Below, one piece after another: positions 35,605 through 46,410 of a stretch of DNA of 64,000 nucleotides. The stretch covers positions 5,668,001 to 5,732,000 of the forward strand of contig NC_070567.1 in the NCBI RefSeq assembly GCF_026914185.1, written 5' to 3'. Position 1 is the stretch's first letter; every line of letters begins with the position of its first letter. This stretch comes from Puccinia triticina (taxonomy: Eukaryota; Basidiomycota; Pucciniomycetes; Pucciniales; Pucciniaceae). Position numbers and translations under genes: made by a program. The notes beneath the pieces are model-generated. The model worked only from the letters and a program-made list of their open reading frames with translations, did not search any database and was not told the origin of the DNA.

Positions 35605-35729
35605 TATCTTGTGAAAGAGGGCGTGGGTTAGGATATTCTTGTCGAGAATCAAACCCGCGGTGGTCTGCTTTTTTCTCGGAGTGATTCTCCTCGGAGAGAT
35701 TCCGGTGAGCCTGTTTGATGGGAGTGACA
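35605..35729 (-). pseudogene. Relic of SLM1 penultimate exon in unit E
   Basis: Antisense remnant homologous to those in B and D (AAACCCGCGGTGGTCT segment shared), with an insertion of T-rich sequence near 35670 and a hairpin element at its right edge. Confidence 0.65.
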
Positions 35730-35815
35730 CGAACTTAACGCAGTCCCTCCGAGTAGGTCGCGTGAAGCGCGTTCAAGCGCCACTCGGAGGGACTTGGATA
35801 AATTCGGGAGTGACA
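35721..35815. mobile_element. 77-bp hairpin MITE with 9-bp target duplication
   Basis: Element at 35730-35806, flanked by GGAGTGACA on both sides (35721-35729 and 35807-35815). Ends form an imperfect 25-bp inverted repeat: CGAACTTAACGC then AGTCCCTCCGAGT (35742-35754) pairs with ACTCGGAGGGACT (35782-35794) then TGGATAAATTCG. The uninterrupted sequence is present in units B and D, so the insertion is directly visible. A duplication of 8-9 bp suggests hAT-type mobilisation (inferred). Confidence 0.8.
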
Positions 35816-35860
35816 ACAATCGAATGACTGTTTGAGCTCAAGATTTCAGTGATACATCCA

Positions 35861-36720
35861 CGCAGTGTACACTTTGACTTCTCAAAGACTCACTTTTGTA
35901 CATATTTATTCTAATCCGGTGCCCAGTGCTATGACAGAAATTTGCACAAACAGTGCCAGGTTTGTCTCCATCAAAATGTCCCTCCCTTACAACTCTCCGC
36001 GTCTGCCAATGATGCAACTGGTCGCGATACCGTTCAAGGAAATGATTCCAAATAACCATTCCGACTCCCAGAGCTGCCTTGTCTCGCCGCCAGAGCTTTT
36101 CGATATTGGCCTCCCATCTTGAATCCTAAAGTCATGCGTGTCCATGCACCCTCAAATCTCACGGCGGGAACATTCAACAGAATCAAATCAATGCTCAGGA
36201 AGGCGAACCAATATGAACAGATACGGACCACTCGGACACATCCCCTTGAATCCCAAGCATGTTTGATTCGAACATCCTTCTCATGCTTGCCAGTTTTCTT
36301 GCAAACATTCAATCAAGCCTTTGATGCCAATCAGCAGCTGTAGAGTCTTTAAATATCTTTCAACTTCCATTGGATCCGGATCAAGCTTTAAATCATTAAT
36401 TTTATCACTGCCAAGCTGGTATCTGTCCTTGTATCTGTCTCTGTATTTTTCTCGGTTTGTTTCTGCTTGACATTTCCATCTCTTCTCTGTTTTTTTCTTC
36501 CTTCTTCCTCTTATCTGCCTCCTGCTTTCTGATTCTGTGATTTCAGTGTTTCTTCTTGTTTTCATATGTTATCATCCTGATCTCCAAAGTTTGATTTCGT
36601 GACAGGCCTTGCAGCCTGAGAGGGCCAATGTTATACAGGACGGATTTCTGAGAGGGCCTCCGGGCTTCCGCGCGGCGCGCCTTGCAAAAGTAGTGTTTGT
36701 CTGTTGACACAAATAACTTC
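35861..36720 (+). repeat. Repeat unit F, internally deleted
   Basis: Starts like the other units (TCCGGTGCCCAGTGC block, about 35910). At about 35985 it jumps straight into the last codons of the array gene (CTCCGCGTCTGCC, then ATGATGCAA), losing the promoter, leader and nearly all coding sequence. The 3' part (36050-36720) resembles the 3' side of unit C, not B/D/E. Confidence 0.75.
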
Positions 36721-37562
36721 AATAATTTTTGTACATGAGATTCCTACTCGAGTCAAGGTTTGCCAATGAAGTCGACACATGAGGCTTCTAAATAACATAT
36801 CAGTTCAATGATCTCAGAAGTACATGTGTCGTTCTTGAACATTCTTTTGGAATGTTTGACTGAAGCCAAATTCTCACAAAAGCAGTCACTATGTTGTTGG
36901 TGCAAGGGGTTTGAGGTCAGACAAGTTTTTAGTGGAGGAGTCCAATTGTAGATAGCGGCGCATATTGTGGGCCGCGGAAAGAAAGAAAAACTACACAGAG
37001 GCGGTGTATGAAGTCAGGCGATACAATACATGATGATCGTTTCTTCGCCGGTAGTTCGGAAATCGGCCTTGAAGAAAAGGTTTCACTCCTCATGAACGAC
37101 TCCGAGCTATGTCCATAGGATCAGGATGAAAGGCCTGGTGAACAAGAACCAGCTACGCACCCGAATAAGATCCAAATGGATACCTTTGAGCACCATGCTT
37201 GAAAGGCAACTACAAACCAATACAAGCAACGAGCTGAAAACAAGACAGCATTCAATCAAGAAAGGTGCTTAACATTTCACCAGCTTGGACCGTTGCACGA
37301 ATCTTCAAGGTTTTAACAACTAGACAAGTAGTCAAGAGTGCTTGGAAAAACAAAGGAGTGAAAGGAATTCAATAACCGGTTTGCCCAGTGCGACCTACGG
37401 CCTCTAGTGAGGCTGAGCTAGCCCGCTCACATTCCCCATATTTAAAGTATCCTTTCCAACTTCACTAATCCAATTATCCACGCTATAATCCCTAGCTACT
37501 GTTTAGCCAAAGTCGATCAACTGAATTGCCGCCCCCAATACCATCGACCCCAACCCATTAGA
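36721..37562. other. Intergenic, no gene seen
   Basis: The left 100 bp retains weak similarity to the sequence that follows unit C towards SLM1 copy 2. The right end is the promoter of the membrane-protein gene. Confidence 0.4.
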
Positions 37563-39028
37563 ATGGATGTTAGCCAACCCATCAGATCTCCATCTGCTGA
37601 CGAGCGAGCGGAAGAAGAGAAAAATCAGCAAGGAGAAAACGCACCACACCAAGAAAAAGGACACCAACGCGAAGCCAACAAAAGCCTCACCCAATGTAAT
37701 GTCTGGTTTTGCAACGTGCTCTCACGCCTCCTCCACCCCAACCTCTTGCCGTCATCCTACCTGCTCACAAGCATTTCACCTTCCACCTTTGCTTGCGTAA
37801 CAGTGGGCATTATCATGCTCTTGTCGTTGCTTATCTATCAGATGATCAGCTCACTCGGCAGCCACTTCTTCAGTTCGGCCAATCTCCCAAATCCGATCTG
37901 CCTGCTGGCAGGCTCGCTCACCTCATTCTCAACCGCGGTAGTCTACTTCTACTGTGCAACCCTCCATGGGCCATTCTGCACTCCCAAATATGCTAGAATG
38001 GATCCGGATCAAATCTCTCAGATTGCGCCCACCATCAGCGGGACAGCACAGAAGGCCTCAGACATCTTTGACTCAGTCATTCAACTGACTGATCGCAGAA
38101 ACCTCGGAATCAATCAGAGCGAGATCCTTCACTATGCATCGAAATTCCGTTGGTCCAGCGAACTAACTAACAAGGATATCCTCAAGGATGAACTGGTCGA
38201 GCTGGTAGGCATGACGGACGAAGTCAATCATAAACTGGTTGACCTCAATCGCCACGGTTGGGATGCGTTTTCGTTCATTTCTTATGGGGTGAGGACCATC
38301 CTGTTGTTTTTTTGCTTCTTGGTGACGATTGAAAATTAACTGCTCAGCAAACCCGAATCTAGTTTTCGAGACTAGGAGATTTGATTCATTCATGGGTTCA
38401 GACCGCGAACACGAAACACACCTCTCAAACAATCGCCAATAATCTGAAGATTTGGTATGGAGATCTGTCGACGAAGCTGAACCGGCTCCTGGTTGTGATG
38501 GAAAGCTTAATTCCTCTTGCCTCCCGGGTCTCTAATCTTGGTATCCGAGTCTCAGAAAGGTTGCAACAAGAACGATTTCAGTTGATCAACAAAATCTCTC
38601 GCCAAGGCTTATGGAAAAAGCTAGCGGATCTTACTACTTCCTCCGGCAAACAACTTCACAATGACCTGGCGCTCATTTCGGAATCAATCAAGAGCGTAAA
38701 ATTCACCTGGATCAAATTGCAGGCGATGTACACTGATTTGTTGGCGTATCAAAATCATGTTGCTCATCTCAAGGTACGCTCGATATCCTCCCTCGCTTTT
38801 TTCCTTTGAATTGGCCAAGTTATGCTCATAAATAAGTTCAACCCTTTTCAGGCTAGCTTAATAGGATGGCATCTGGTCGACCACCAATTAGCGCCTGAAG
38901 ATAAACTTTTATCAATGAGAGAAGCGATTCAATACTTCGAAACCAAAATCAAAGTTGTTAAATCGAATTCTAAATCGCCTTACTTTTTCTCCTATTCAAC
39001 TGATACTAAACTCAATTCTGATGCTTGA
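37563..39028 (+). CDS. Predicted integral membrane protein, 437 aa, unknown function
   Basis: Exons 37563-38288, 38363-38773, 38852-39028; 1314 nt, frame closes. The first 45 residues are strongly polar (EEEKNQQGENAPHQEK). Two hydrophobic segments follow at about residues 78-100 (TFACVTVGIIMLLSLLIYQM) and 118-140 (PICLLAGSLTSFSTAVVYFY). The remaining 300 residues are helical, with TAQKASDIFDSVIQL, LTNKDILKDELVEL and a splice-spanning FISYGFSRLGDLIHSW. The layout (short polar N-terminus, paired TM helices, long coiled C-terminal part) recalls unnamed basidiomycete membrane proteins I have only a vague memory of; no function assigned. Confidence 0.75.
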
Positions 39029-41277
39029 CGGTGAAAACCAATCAGAGAAATCACATGAGCTCTAGTTACTTCTTCGACTGCTTACTAAATTCTTGTTTTT
39101 CAGATACCCCGTTATTGTAGATAGAAAAATTGAATGGAATTTTGTCGTGTTTTTGTTTTGCCTTTGCTTTGCGCACGAGAAGGACATCTTTGTGTGGATT
39201 TCAGCGAGCTTTTTTCAGTAGCCTGTAGCAGTATTTTGCTACACTAGCCACCGAAATAGTGGAAAAACACTTTTCTGAGTGCTGAAAAAGCTAGCAAAAC
39301 CACTGAGATAGCAATGTTTGGTTGCTAAATGTGCTGAGCCCTGAAGCAGCAGAAAAAATGCTGCGCTGACCGCTGAAAAGGAGAACTTTCCCCTGAAAAA
39401 TATGGGTGTTTTGAGAACTCCTATGGAATGAGTGGCAGTAATATGAGGGGGAGATAACAATTTTTTTGCTTAGCTTGGAACCATATTAAGTCAACAATTG
39501 TCTTTCCTTCTCTTTGAGAGGAATCAGGTTGTTTTGTTTTTGCTTCTTTGACTTTGTCTAGAGAAATAATAATGCAGAATTAGCACACATCCAGTCAGTT
39601 GAGAGTGAAAATATCAGCTGCTAACCTTCTGCACTTGTTGTCATTCTATCTCTTAACAACCGGGGGCTAGGATTTTCCACTGATCAATCTGAACTTGCGT
39701 ATTGCGGAGGAAGTGCCTACATGCATTGACATGATGCATCACCAGGGGGGAATTAGTGACACTCTCTAGAGAGTGCCAGACCATAATTTTATCATCCAAA
39801 TGGTCTGGTTCAATTTTGTTGAACTTCACGTAGTTCTTTGTTATTCTCAAACTTAAGCTAGTTAAATCTTATACACAGCAATTAGTGACACCCCGTTGTT
39901 GACCCCAAAACTTAGTTTATCTCATAAAGCCTGCATGCCATTGTACTTGTCTTTCCTCTCAACTCATTGTTTCCTCAAGCTCAACACACAATTGCTAACA
40001 CTCATCTTATTGATCAGGTGTTTATTTCATTACACACACATCATGTACTCTGGTCTTAAACCTTCTACTTTTCTCATTCAGGTTAGTGATTGTTATTGGT
40101 GTCTCAAGTTGTATCATGTAGATACTCATATCACTACACCTTTAAAGGTGTATAATAAGAAATAAATCAACTCATTGTTTCTTCAAGCTCAACACACTTC
40201 TTATCAATCAGGTTAGTGACTTTTATTGGTGTCTTAAGTTGTATTGTGTAGATACTCATATCACTACACTTCTAAAGGTTAGTAATTGTTATCAGTGTGT
40301 TAAGTTGTATGTGTAGATACTCATATCACTATACCTCTAAAGCTCATTGTTCATTAAATTTCAACTGCAACTCTTTTTACAATTTTTTTCCCAATACAAC
40401 ACCAACTATAGGTGAAGTTGTTGTGGAATGATCTGTGACTCAATTTCAACACATGAAAATATCTCTGTTTAGATTGTCTTTTTGTTTCATCATTATCACA
40501 ATTCTGGATGTGAAATTCAATGTACACCATGTGTTGGCAAGAATTTTATTATCCTCATGCTGAAAAATATCCTTGACCAAGTGACAAGGAATTTTTTGCA
40601 GGAACAATTTTTTCATTTACAACATAAAATCACATAATGAAGCCAACTTGTAAAATGTAGCAGCCACAAAGGTTCATCCAAATGGTAGATGAATCCTTGT
40701 GGCATATTTCTGCCATGGATATTCCCATATAATTGGGAGGAGATTGGTTTGAAATCAAATTTCAATTCCTAAGTATCCAACAGTACCAAAGCTGGGAAAA
40801 CCAGTGTAACCTGCAATAAAAAAATGTGAAAAGTACCAGAGCAAGTTTTGACCACCTTTTTTTTACCAACAACTGAACTGTTTAAGAAGTGTAAACTTTG
40901 ATTTTCCATCATATTTTCATTTGGTACCCTGCAGCTGGCATATTTGAATACACCACAGTTCGCAGTTGACACAAGTTCAACATGGGGAATTGTGTCAGCC
41001 TAACCTTCCCAACGCGACCCACGTGGAACATGCTGCTTGGGATGCTCAATAAGACACTTGGGCAATGGTCAAGGCAGGTCTTGCAGTTAGATTCTAATCC
41101 TGGCAGAGTGGTGAGGTGTGCAGTTTGACCAAAGCATTGCCTGTGCTTTTGGGGTTTACTGCAAGGGCAATGGGACGTTTCTGCTGTCCAAGTGTAGAGA
41201 TGGCACTTGGCATCTGCTGCAATTCTCCACACAGTTTCAGCCAAGATTGATGTGGAAGTTTTAGTAGTGATCCAGGG
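39029..41277. other. Repeat-rich spacer, no gene seen
   Basis: 39180-39450 contains many short GCTGA-type imperfect repeats. 39959-40345 is a tandem repeat (separate entry). The rest is AT-rich with no supported exon. Confidence 0.4.
39959..40345 (+). repeat. Degenerate tandem repeat, 65-70-bp core
   Basis: Core GGTTAGTGATTGTTATTGG ... AAGTTGTAT ... GTAGATACTCATATCACTA occurs at about 40081-40148, 40210-40278 and 40278-40341. The first two copies are each preceded by CAACTCATTGTTTC-TCAAGCTC (39959 and 40168), giving a larger duplication of about 200 bp. Confidence 0.8.
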
Positions 41278-42175
41278 TCAAAACTTGCACAAAGCTGCCT
41301 TGCAGGTTTTGCGCCCCCACAAAACTTTCACAAAGCTGACTTGAAGGTTTTGGGCCCCTGCAAAAATTGCACATAGCTGCCTTGTTGGTTTTGCGCCCCC
41401 ACAAAACCAGCACAAAGCTGTTTGCAGGCTTTGCTCACCCACAAAACTAGCACAAAGCTGCCTTGGAGGTTTTGGGCTACCACAAAACTTGCATAAAGCT
41501 GCCTTGCAAGTTTTGGGCCACATTGAAACTTGCACAAATCTTCCTTGCAGTTTTTTGGGGGTGCAATACCTGCAAGGCAGCTTTGTGCAATTTTTGTGGG
41601 GGCCCAAAACCTTCAAGTTTTGCGGGTGGGCAAAAACTGCAAGGCAGATTTGTGCAAGTTTCATGGTGGCCCAAAACTTTCAAGGCAGCTTTGTGCAATT
41701 TGTGTGGTGGTGGCCCAAAAACTGCAAGGCAGCTTTGTGCAAGTTTTGTGGGGGGGCAAAACCTTCAAGGAGCTTTGTCACGGTTTTGTGGGGGCGCAAA
41801 ACCTGCAAGGCAGCTTTGTGCAAGTTTTTTTGGGGGAAAAAACCTGCAATATAGCTTTGTGCAAGTTTTGTGGGGGCTCTAAAACTGCAAGGGAGCTTTT
41901 TCCAAGCTTTGTGGGGGTGCAAAACCTGCAAGGCAGCTTTGTGCAAGATTTGTGGATTGGCAAAACCTACAAGGCAGCTTTGTGCAAGTTTTGTGGAGGC
42001 CCCAAACACGCAAGGCAACTTTGTGCACGTTTTGCAGCGGCCCGAAACCTGCAAGGCAGCTTTTTGCAAGTTTTGTGGTGCCTCACAACCTGCAAGGCAG
42101 CTTTTTGCAAGCTTTGCAGGGCAAAAAACCCGCGAGGCAGCTTTGCACAAGCTTTGTGGTGGCCCAAAACCTTGT
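41278..42175. repeat. 41-bp minisatellite with an orientation switch
   Basis: Unit, forward: AAGGCAGCTTTGTGCAAGTT then TTGTGGGGGCGCAAAACCTGC. About seven units run in reverse-complement orientation (41278 to about 41545), then about fifteen run forward (41566-42175), so the block is a large interrupted palindrome. A period of 41 is not a multiple of three, and the unit lacks stops in several frames, which generates long spurious frames on both strands. Confidence 0.9.
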
Positions 42176-42323
42176 TGAGTTGGAGAGCTGTCATTATTTC
42201 TTTTTCATCTCTTGTTGTGTGTGTGCTACATACATGTCACAGTCATTTCTCATATTTCACTTTAGTTTCACATTGTCCGGTAGTGTACTGGCGGCAGCAG
42301 ACGTGGAAGGCTTCTCTTTTCCT

Positions 42324-42493
42324 CATCCTTCCACCACCATCATCCACTCACCCGTATTGTGTCTGCTGCCTCCAGGTTAGTCATCTTTTCTTTTCTCTTC
42401 TAGTGTTTTTCCTTTCTTTTCTTTTCTGTCATGTGCAATACCATCCTTCCACCACCATCATCCACTCACCCGTATCGTTTCTGCTGCCTCCAG
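42324..42493 (+). repeat. 52-bp direct repeat between minisatellite blocks
   Basis: CATCCTTCCACCACCATCAT...CTGCTGCCTCCAG at 42324-42375 and again at 42442-42493, differing at two or three bases and separated by a T/C-rich spacer. Confidence 0.85.
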
Positions 42494-42509
42494 CTCTTGT
42501 CTTGCTTAT

Positions 42510-42910
42510 CAAACCTACAAGGTAGCTTTGTGCAAGTTTTGTGGGGGCGCAAACCCTGCAAGGCAGCTTTGTGAAATTTTCCTGGTGGACCAAAAAATGC
42601 AAGGCCGCCTATTACAAGTTTTGTGGTGGCCCAAAACCTGCAAGGCTGCTTTGTGCAGGTTTGTTGGGGGCTCAAAGCCGTCAAGGAAGCTTTCTGCAAG
42701 GTCTTTTTTGGCAGCAAGGCAGTCTTTTTCAAGCTTTTTGGTGGCCCAAAACCCAAAAGGCAGGTTTTTGCAAGTTTTGTGGGGGCCCAAAACCTGCAAG
42801 ACAGTTTTTTGGGGGCCCCAAACCTGCAAGGCAGTTTTGTGGAAGTTTCTGGGGGCTCAGAACCTGGAAGGCAGGTTTGTGCAATTTTGGTGGGGCCCAA
42901 AAATGTCCAA
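42510..42910 (+). repeat. Second block of the 41-bp minisatellite
   Basis: About nine further forward units of the same 41-bp sequence, more diverged than the first block and with some shortened units. Confidence 0.85.
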
Positions 42911-44446
42911 AAGCAATAAAATACCTGCTTCAAATTACAATCTCTTAATAGTCTCTGGTGGAAGTATATTTTTTCTTAAATTACATGTGAGAATTTCCCA
43001 AGGGATTGTGTGCTTGTCCAGTTGGATGGCAAGATTAAACCAAAAGGCTTTAGTGCTATCTTGTAAATTGCCTATGACCATTGAAGCTCACCTCCATTCT
43101 TGATGAACGGGGTCTGTGAGCATGTGTCCTATTTTTTGATCCAAACATCTATGTTACCATTTCCATCAAAGCTGGTTATGTAAACCAAGACAGGTTCTCT
43201 TTGGGCATTGCAATCCAATAGGTGGTTGCTGCTGATAAGATGTTGGTTTTGAATCACTTCTTCTTGGTTGGTGATATGTGCCTCTTGTGCTTGTCCATCA
43301 ATCATTTTTGTGTCCATTTTATTGATGTATCAGGATATGTTCAGTGTCAAGATGGTATCTAGTAGGTTGTTGGTGGTTTTAGAAATGGTATAAAACATCG
43401 ATTTAGGTACATTAGATTAATTTTATTGTTCTAGTAGATCAGCCTTGGGTAGAAAATAGGAAAGGAGGTACATGAGATCTATTTTTATTGTTCTAGTAAA
43501 TCAGTGTTGGGTAGCTGAGATAGTTGGTTCTAGGGTAAAACTTACTGTTTTGCAAAGCCTTTAGTGGTCATGAGTATGGAGTGGTTTGGAGAGCTGGATC
43601 TTTGTATAGGTTCTAAATGTTTTATGAGGGTTAATTGGAGCACTTTCTGTGCAATCTGGGACCCCCACAGATGTTGTCTTAGACCCAAAAAGTCTAGATT
43701 TTTGCATGTAAACTACCTTTTTGGCCTCAAGATCACTTCTTGGAGGCCCACTGTAAGACTCAAAAGTGGTTTTGGACCCCTTTTGCTGAATGGAGAAGGG
43801 GATGGTGTAGTTTAAAGAACTGAAATTCTAAAGAAGACCCAACAGGCTAGAGAATAACTTTTTGGACTCAGGTATCAGTTGGCAACCATGTCCTGGGTCC
43901 ATTTTTTGCCCAAAGAATGGACCAAGTCCCGCACCCCGCACCGCCTTGTGTCCACCAGTGGTACTTAAGGCGGGTACCAACAATACTTTGCACCTTTTTC
44001 TCAGATAATTTCACTCACAAGTAACATAGTACCTGGCAATCATTTGCCTGCTATACTTTTCCTTCTCACTCAAAAGCTGTAGTAACTTATAAGATTGATA
44101 GCTCAAACTGACAGTGTTTGAGTCCTGGGGGCAATGATTTGATAGATGCACTTTTTGGTCTGTTGAAGCCATGAGCCATTGAGATTTCTCCGGTGCTGTT
44201 GGAGCAGGTGCTGGCTGATCAATGATAGCCATGGGGTACTGGCTTGATGATCAGGCCCCTACATCCGCCCCTTCCCACAGTCCAACCTCAATTGTGTGCC
44301 ACAGTCAATGCCTCAGATATGACCAGATCCAAGACCTCAACTGTGATGCAACACAGCCAACAGCTTTTTATTGGGTCATAGCCGGGTCATTGGGCCGGCC
44401 CAAGCCCCCACCCTATCTGGGGGATTCAGATGGGCGGGTAAGCCCC
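42911..44446. other. Spacer, no gene seen
   Basis: A short minus-strand frame at 43129-43317 may be a fragment of a longer element but carries no motif. Nothing else supported. Confidence 0.4.
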
Positions 44447-45355
44447 CACTGCAAGAAAAACTCTAGAAACTGCTTGCAGTTGAGATGCAGCAAGCTTGAA
44501 TCAAGCCTCAGCTCAAGCTGGAGTCAAGCACCCAAATTCCATGTTGGTGCACCTTGAGTGTGTACCTTGTTCAGCATCTCAATACTGAAAATGCTGTAGT
44601 GCTTATGCAGTAGGCTGAGGAAAATGTTCAACCTTGCAAATGAGCATACCCCTGAGCAACCTTTTATTTGCTTTTAGTAAAAATTCCATCTGCCATTGAA
44701 TCCAGCCAGAATAGCATAACAGGGGTATGTACACATGAAAGGGATATGTACATGTGAAAGGAATATGTACGCATGAAAGGGGAATGTGATCTGGTGTATT
44801 AACACATAAAAGACACAAATTATTAAAGGGGTATGTATGCACAAAAGGGGTATGTGCAGTAAGGGGTCTTTGCACATGAAAGGGATATGTAAACATCACC
44901 TGAATGATGAAAGGGGTATTGAAAGGGATGTAAAAAACTCAAAGGGGACATGTAAACATCAAAGGGTCATGAATGCATGATGAAATGGGTATGTACACAT
45001 TGTGAAAGGGATACATGCCCATGAAAGGGATACACACACATGAAAGGGGTATGTGCACATAAAGGGGTATGTACACATTATGAAAGGGGTGAATGCATAA
45101 AAAAGGGACATGTGCACATGAAAGGGGTATGTGCACATGAAAGGGGAACTTTCATATGAAAGGGAAATTTGCACAGGTATCAACTCAGTATTTTGGGGCC
45201 TGCATGTACTCAGTTTTTTGTACCTCAGACTCAATTTTGCATAAAATATACAATGTGCATGGAATCAACCAGTGCTTGATTCTTGCATGAGGCACAGCTT
45301 GCCTTGAGCTCTTGCATCTCAACTGCAAGCAGTTTCTAGAGTTTTTCTTGCAGTG
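44447..45355. mobile_element. Non-autonomous TIR element, 909 bp, with internal minisatellite
   Basis: A perfect 43-bp inverted repeat bounds it: CACTGCAAGAAAAACTCTAG... at 44447-44489 and its exact reverse complement ending ...CTTGCAGTG at 45313-45355. Weaker inverted similarity extends about 60 bp further inward. No transposase is encoded. Both flanks are C-rich, so no target duplication can be defined. Most of the interior is a short tandem repeat. Confidence 0.75.
44700..45170 (+). repeat. About 19-bp tandem repeat (AAAGGGGTATGTRCACATG-like)
   Basis: More than twenty degenerate copies of AAAGGGGTATGTACACATG and relatives, interrupted once near 44890-44920. Lies wholly inside the TIR element. 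Minus-strand frames rich in Pro-Phe-His-Val here are products of the repeat. Confidence 0.85.
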
Positions 45356-46410
45356 CCCCCCCCTACTTTTCAAAAACAAAACAGGTGGGTGCCAGCAATA
45401 CCAGGTACCTAGCAATGGGTACAAAAAATTATTCTCTACACCAAGCTAAGCTTGGCAAGTTTTAATCATGTGATAGGATTGGCCAGTTCAGGATGAAGTA
45501 GTTTGATCAATATTGAGAGGGGAAAAACTAAATAAAAAATATGTATGAATCCAAAATTCATACATTTTTTTCTTGGTTTTTCCCCTCTCAAGGGTCACGG
45601 GTGAAGGTTCACCAGTTATGAATACATGTACAATATGCCCCTTCAGCATGTACATGTCCCCATGTTGGAATCATTCCAATTACATGGTTGGTTCAAAGCC
45701 AAAGTGTCTTTGAAGGAAAACATGTCTACATTACCCACATATTTAGGGGGTTTTGAGTGTCCTTATGAAACTGAATGACTAGTAAAGATGATGTACATGG
45801 TTCAATTTAAACAAATTCTAACAATCTAGACTCACACAACTCTAGTCATCTGCGCTGTTATTCTGTTGTCCCTTGTGTTGGTTTCATTTCTCTTATCTTT
45901 TCCTGCCACCATAGCATGTACATTGTAGAGTGACCATGGCTGTAAACATTCTTCAAGCCTCTGACTCCTGAGATACACCCTCTACTAATTTTTTCTGTGC
46001 AAGTTATGATGATGTCAACTTGGGCCAAATTCAGAACCAGAATGCAATAGTAGAAAACCATGAACTCATAGTAGTCATAATCTACACAAACATGCATGCT
46101 TCCCACCGCATCAAATACAATACATACTAATGTAAGAGTTTATGAGTCCACACTAACTGACTAGACTGTAGTAGAAGTATATGTATGAATGCTTATACAT
46201 AGTAGTAGCTACTCTATATATCATGTACACCATGCAGATGCACTTCCTCTCTTGTTCTTCTTCAAGCTGGTCTTCACCTAGGCTTTCCTTTTCTCATTAA
46301 TTCCTTTGAAATCACACTCATTTCATATGACTCAGGCCTTTGGCCCTCCGCTCCACTGATCTTCTCAGGGAAGGACTTATAGTCCTTCCAACAAGGTCTT
46401 TTACAATTGG
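45356..46410. other. Spacer, no gene seen
   Basis: AT-rich. The right end is the REV7 3' flank. No exon, RNA gene or repeat supported. Confidence 0.4.

Larger units (their letters stand above)
33691..35860 (+). repeat. Repeat unit E
   Basis: Same order as B. ATG-to-ATG distance from D is 2159 bp. Its SLM1 relic is interrupted by a small hairpin element at 35730-35806. Confidence 0.8.

Noticed and set aside
41530..42525. 331-codon open frame (and others of 120-190 codons nearby)
   Set aside because: Produced by a stop-free 41-bp minisatellite; similar frames are open on both strands and frame rotates with each unit.
44603..45234. Minus-strand frames rich in Pro-Phe-His-Val
   Set aside because: Translation of the 19-bp tandem repeat inside the TIR element.
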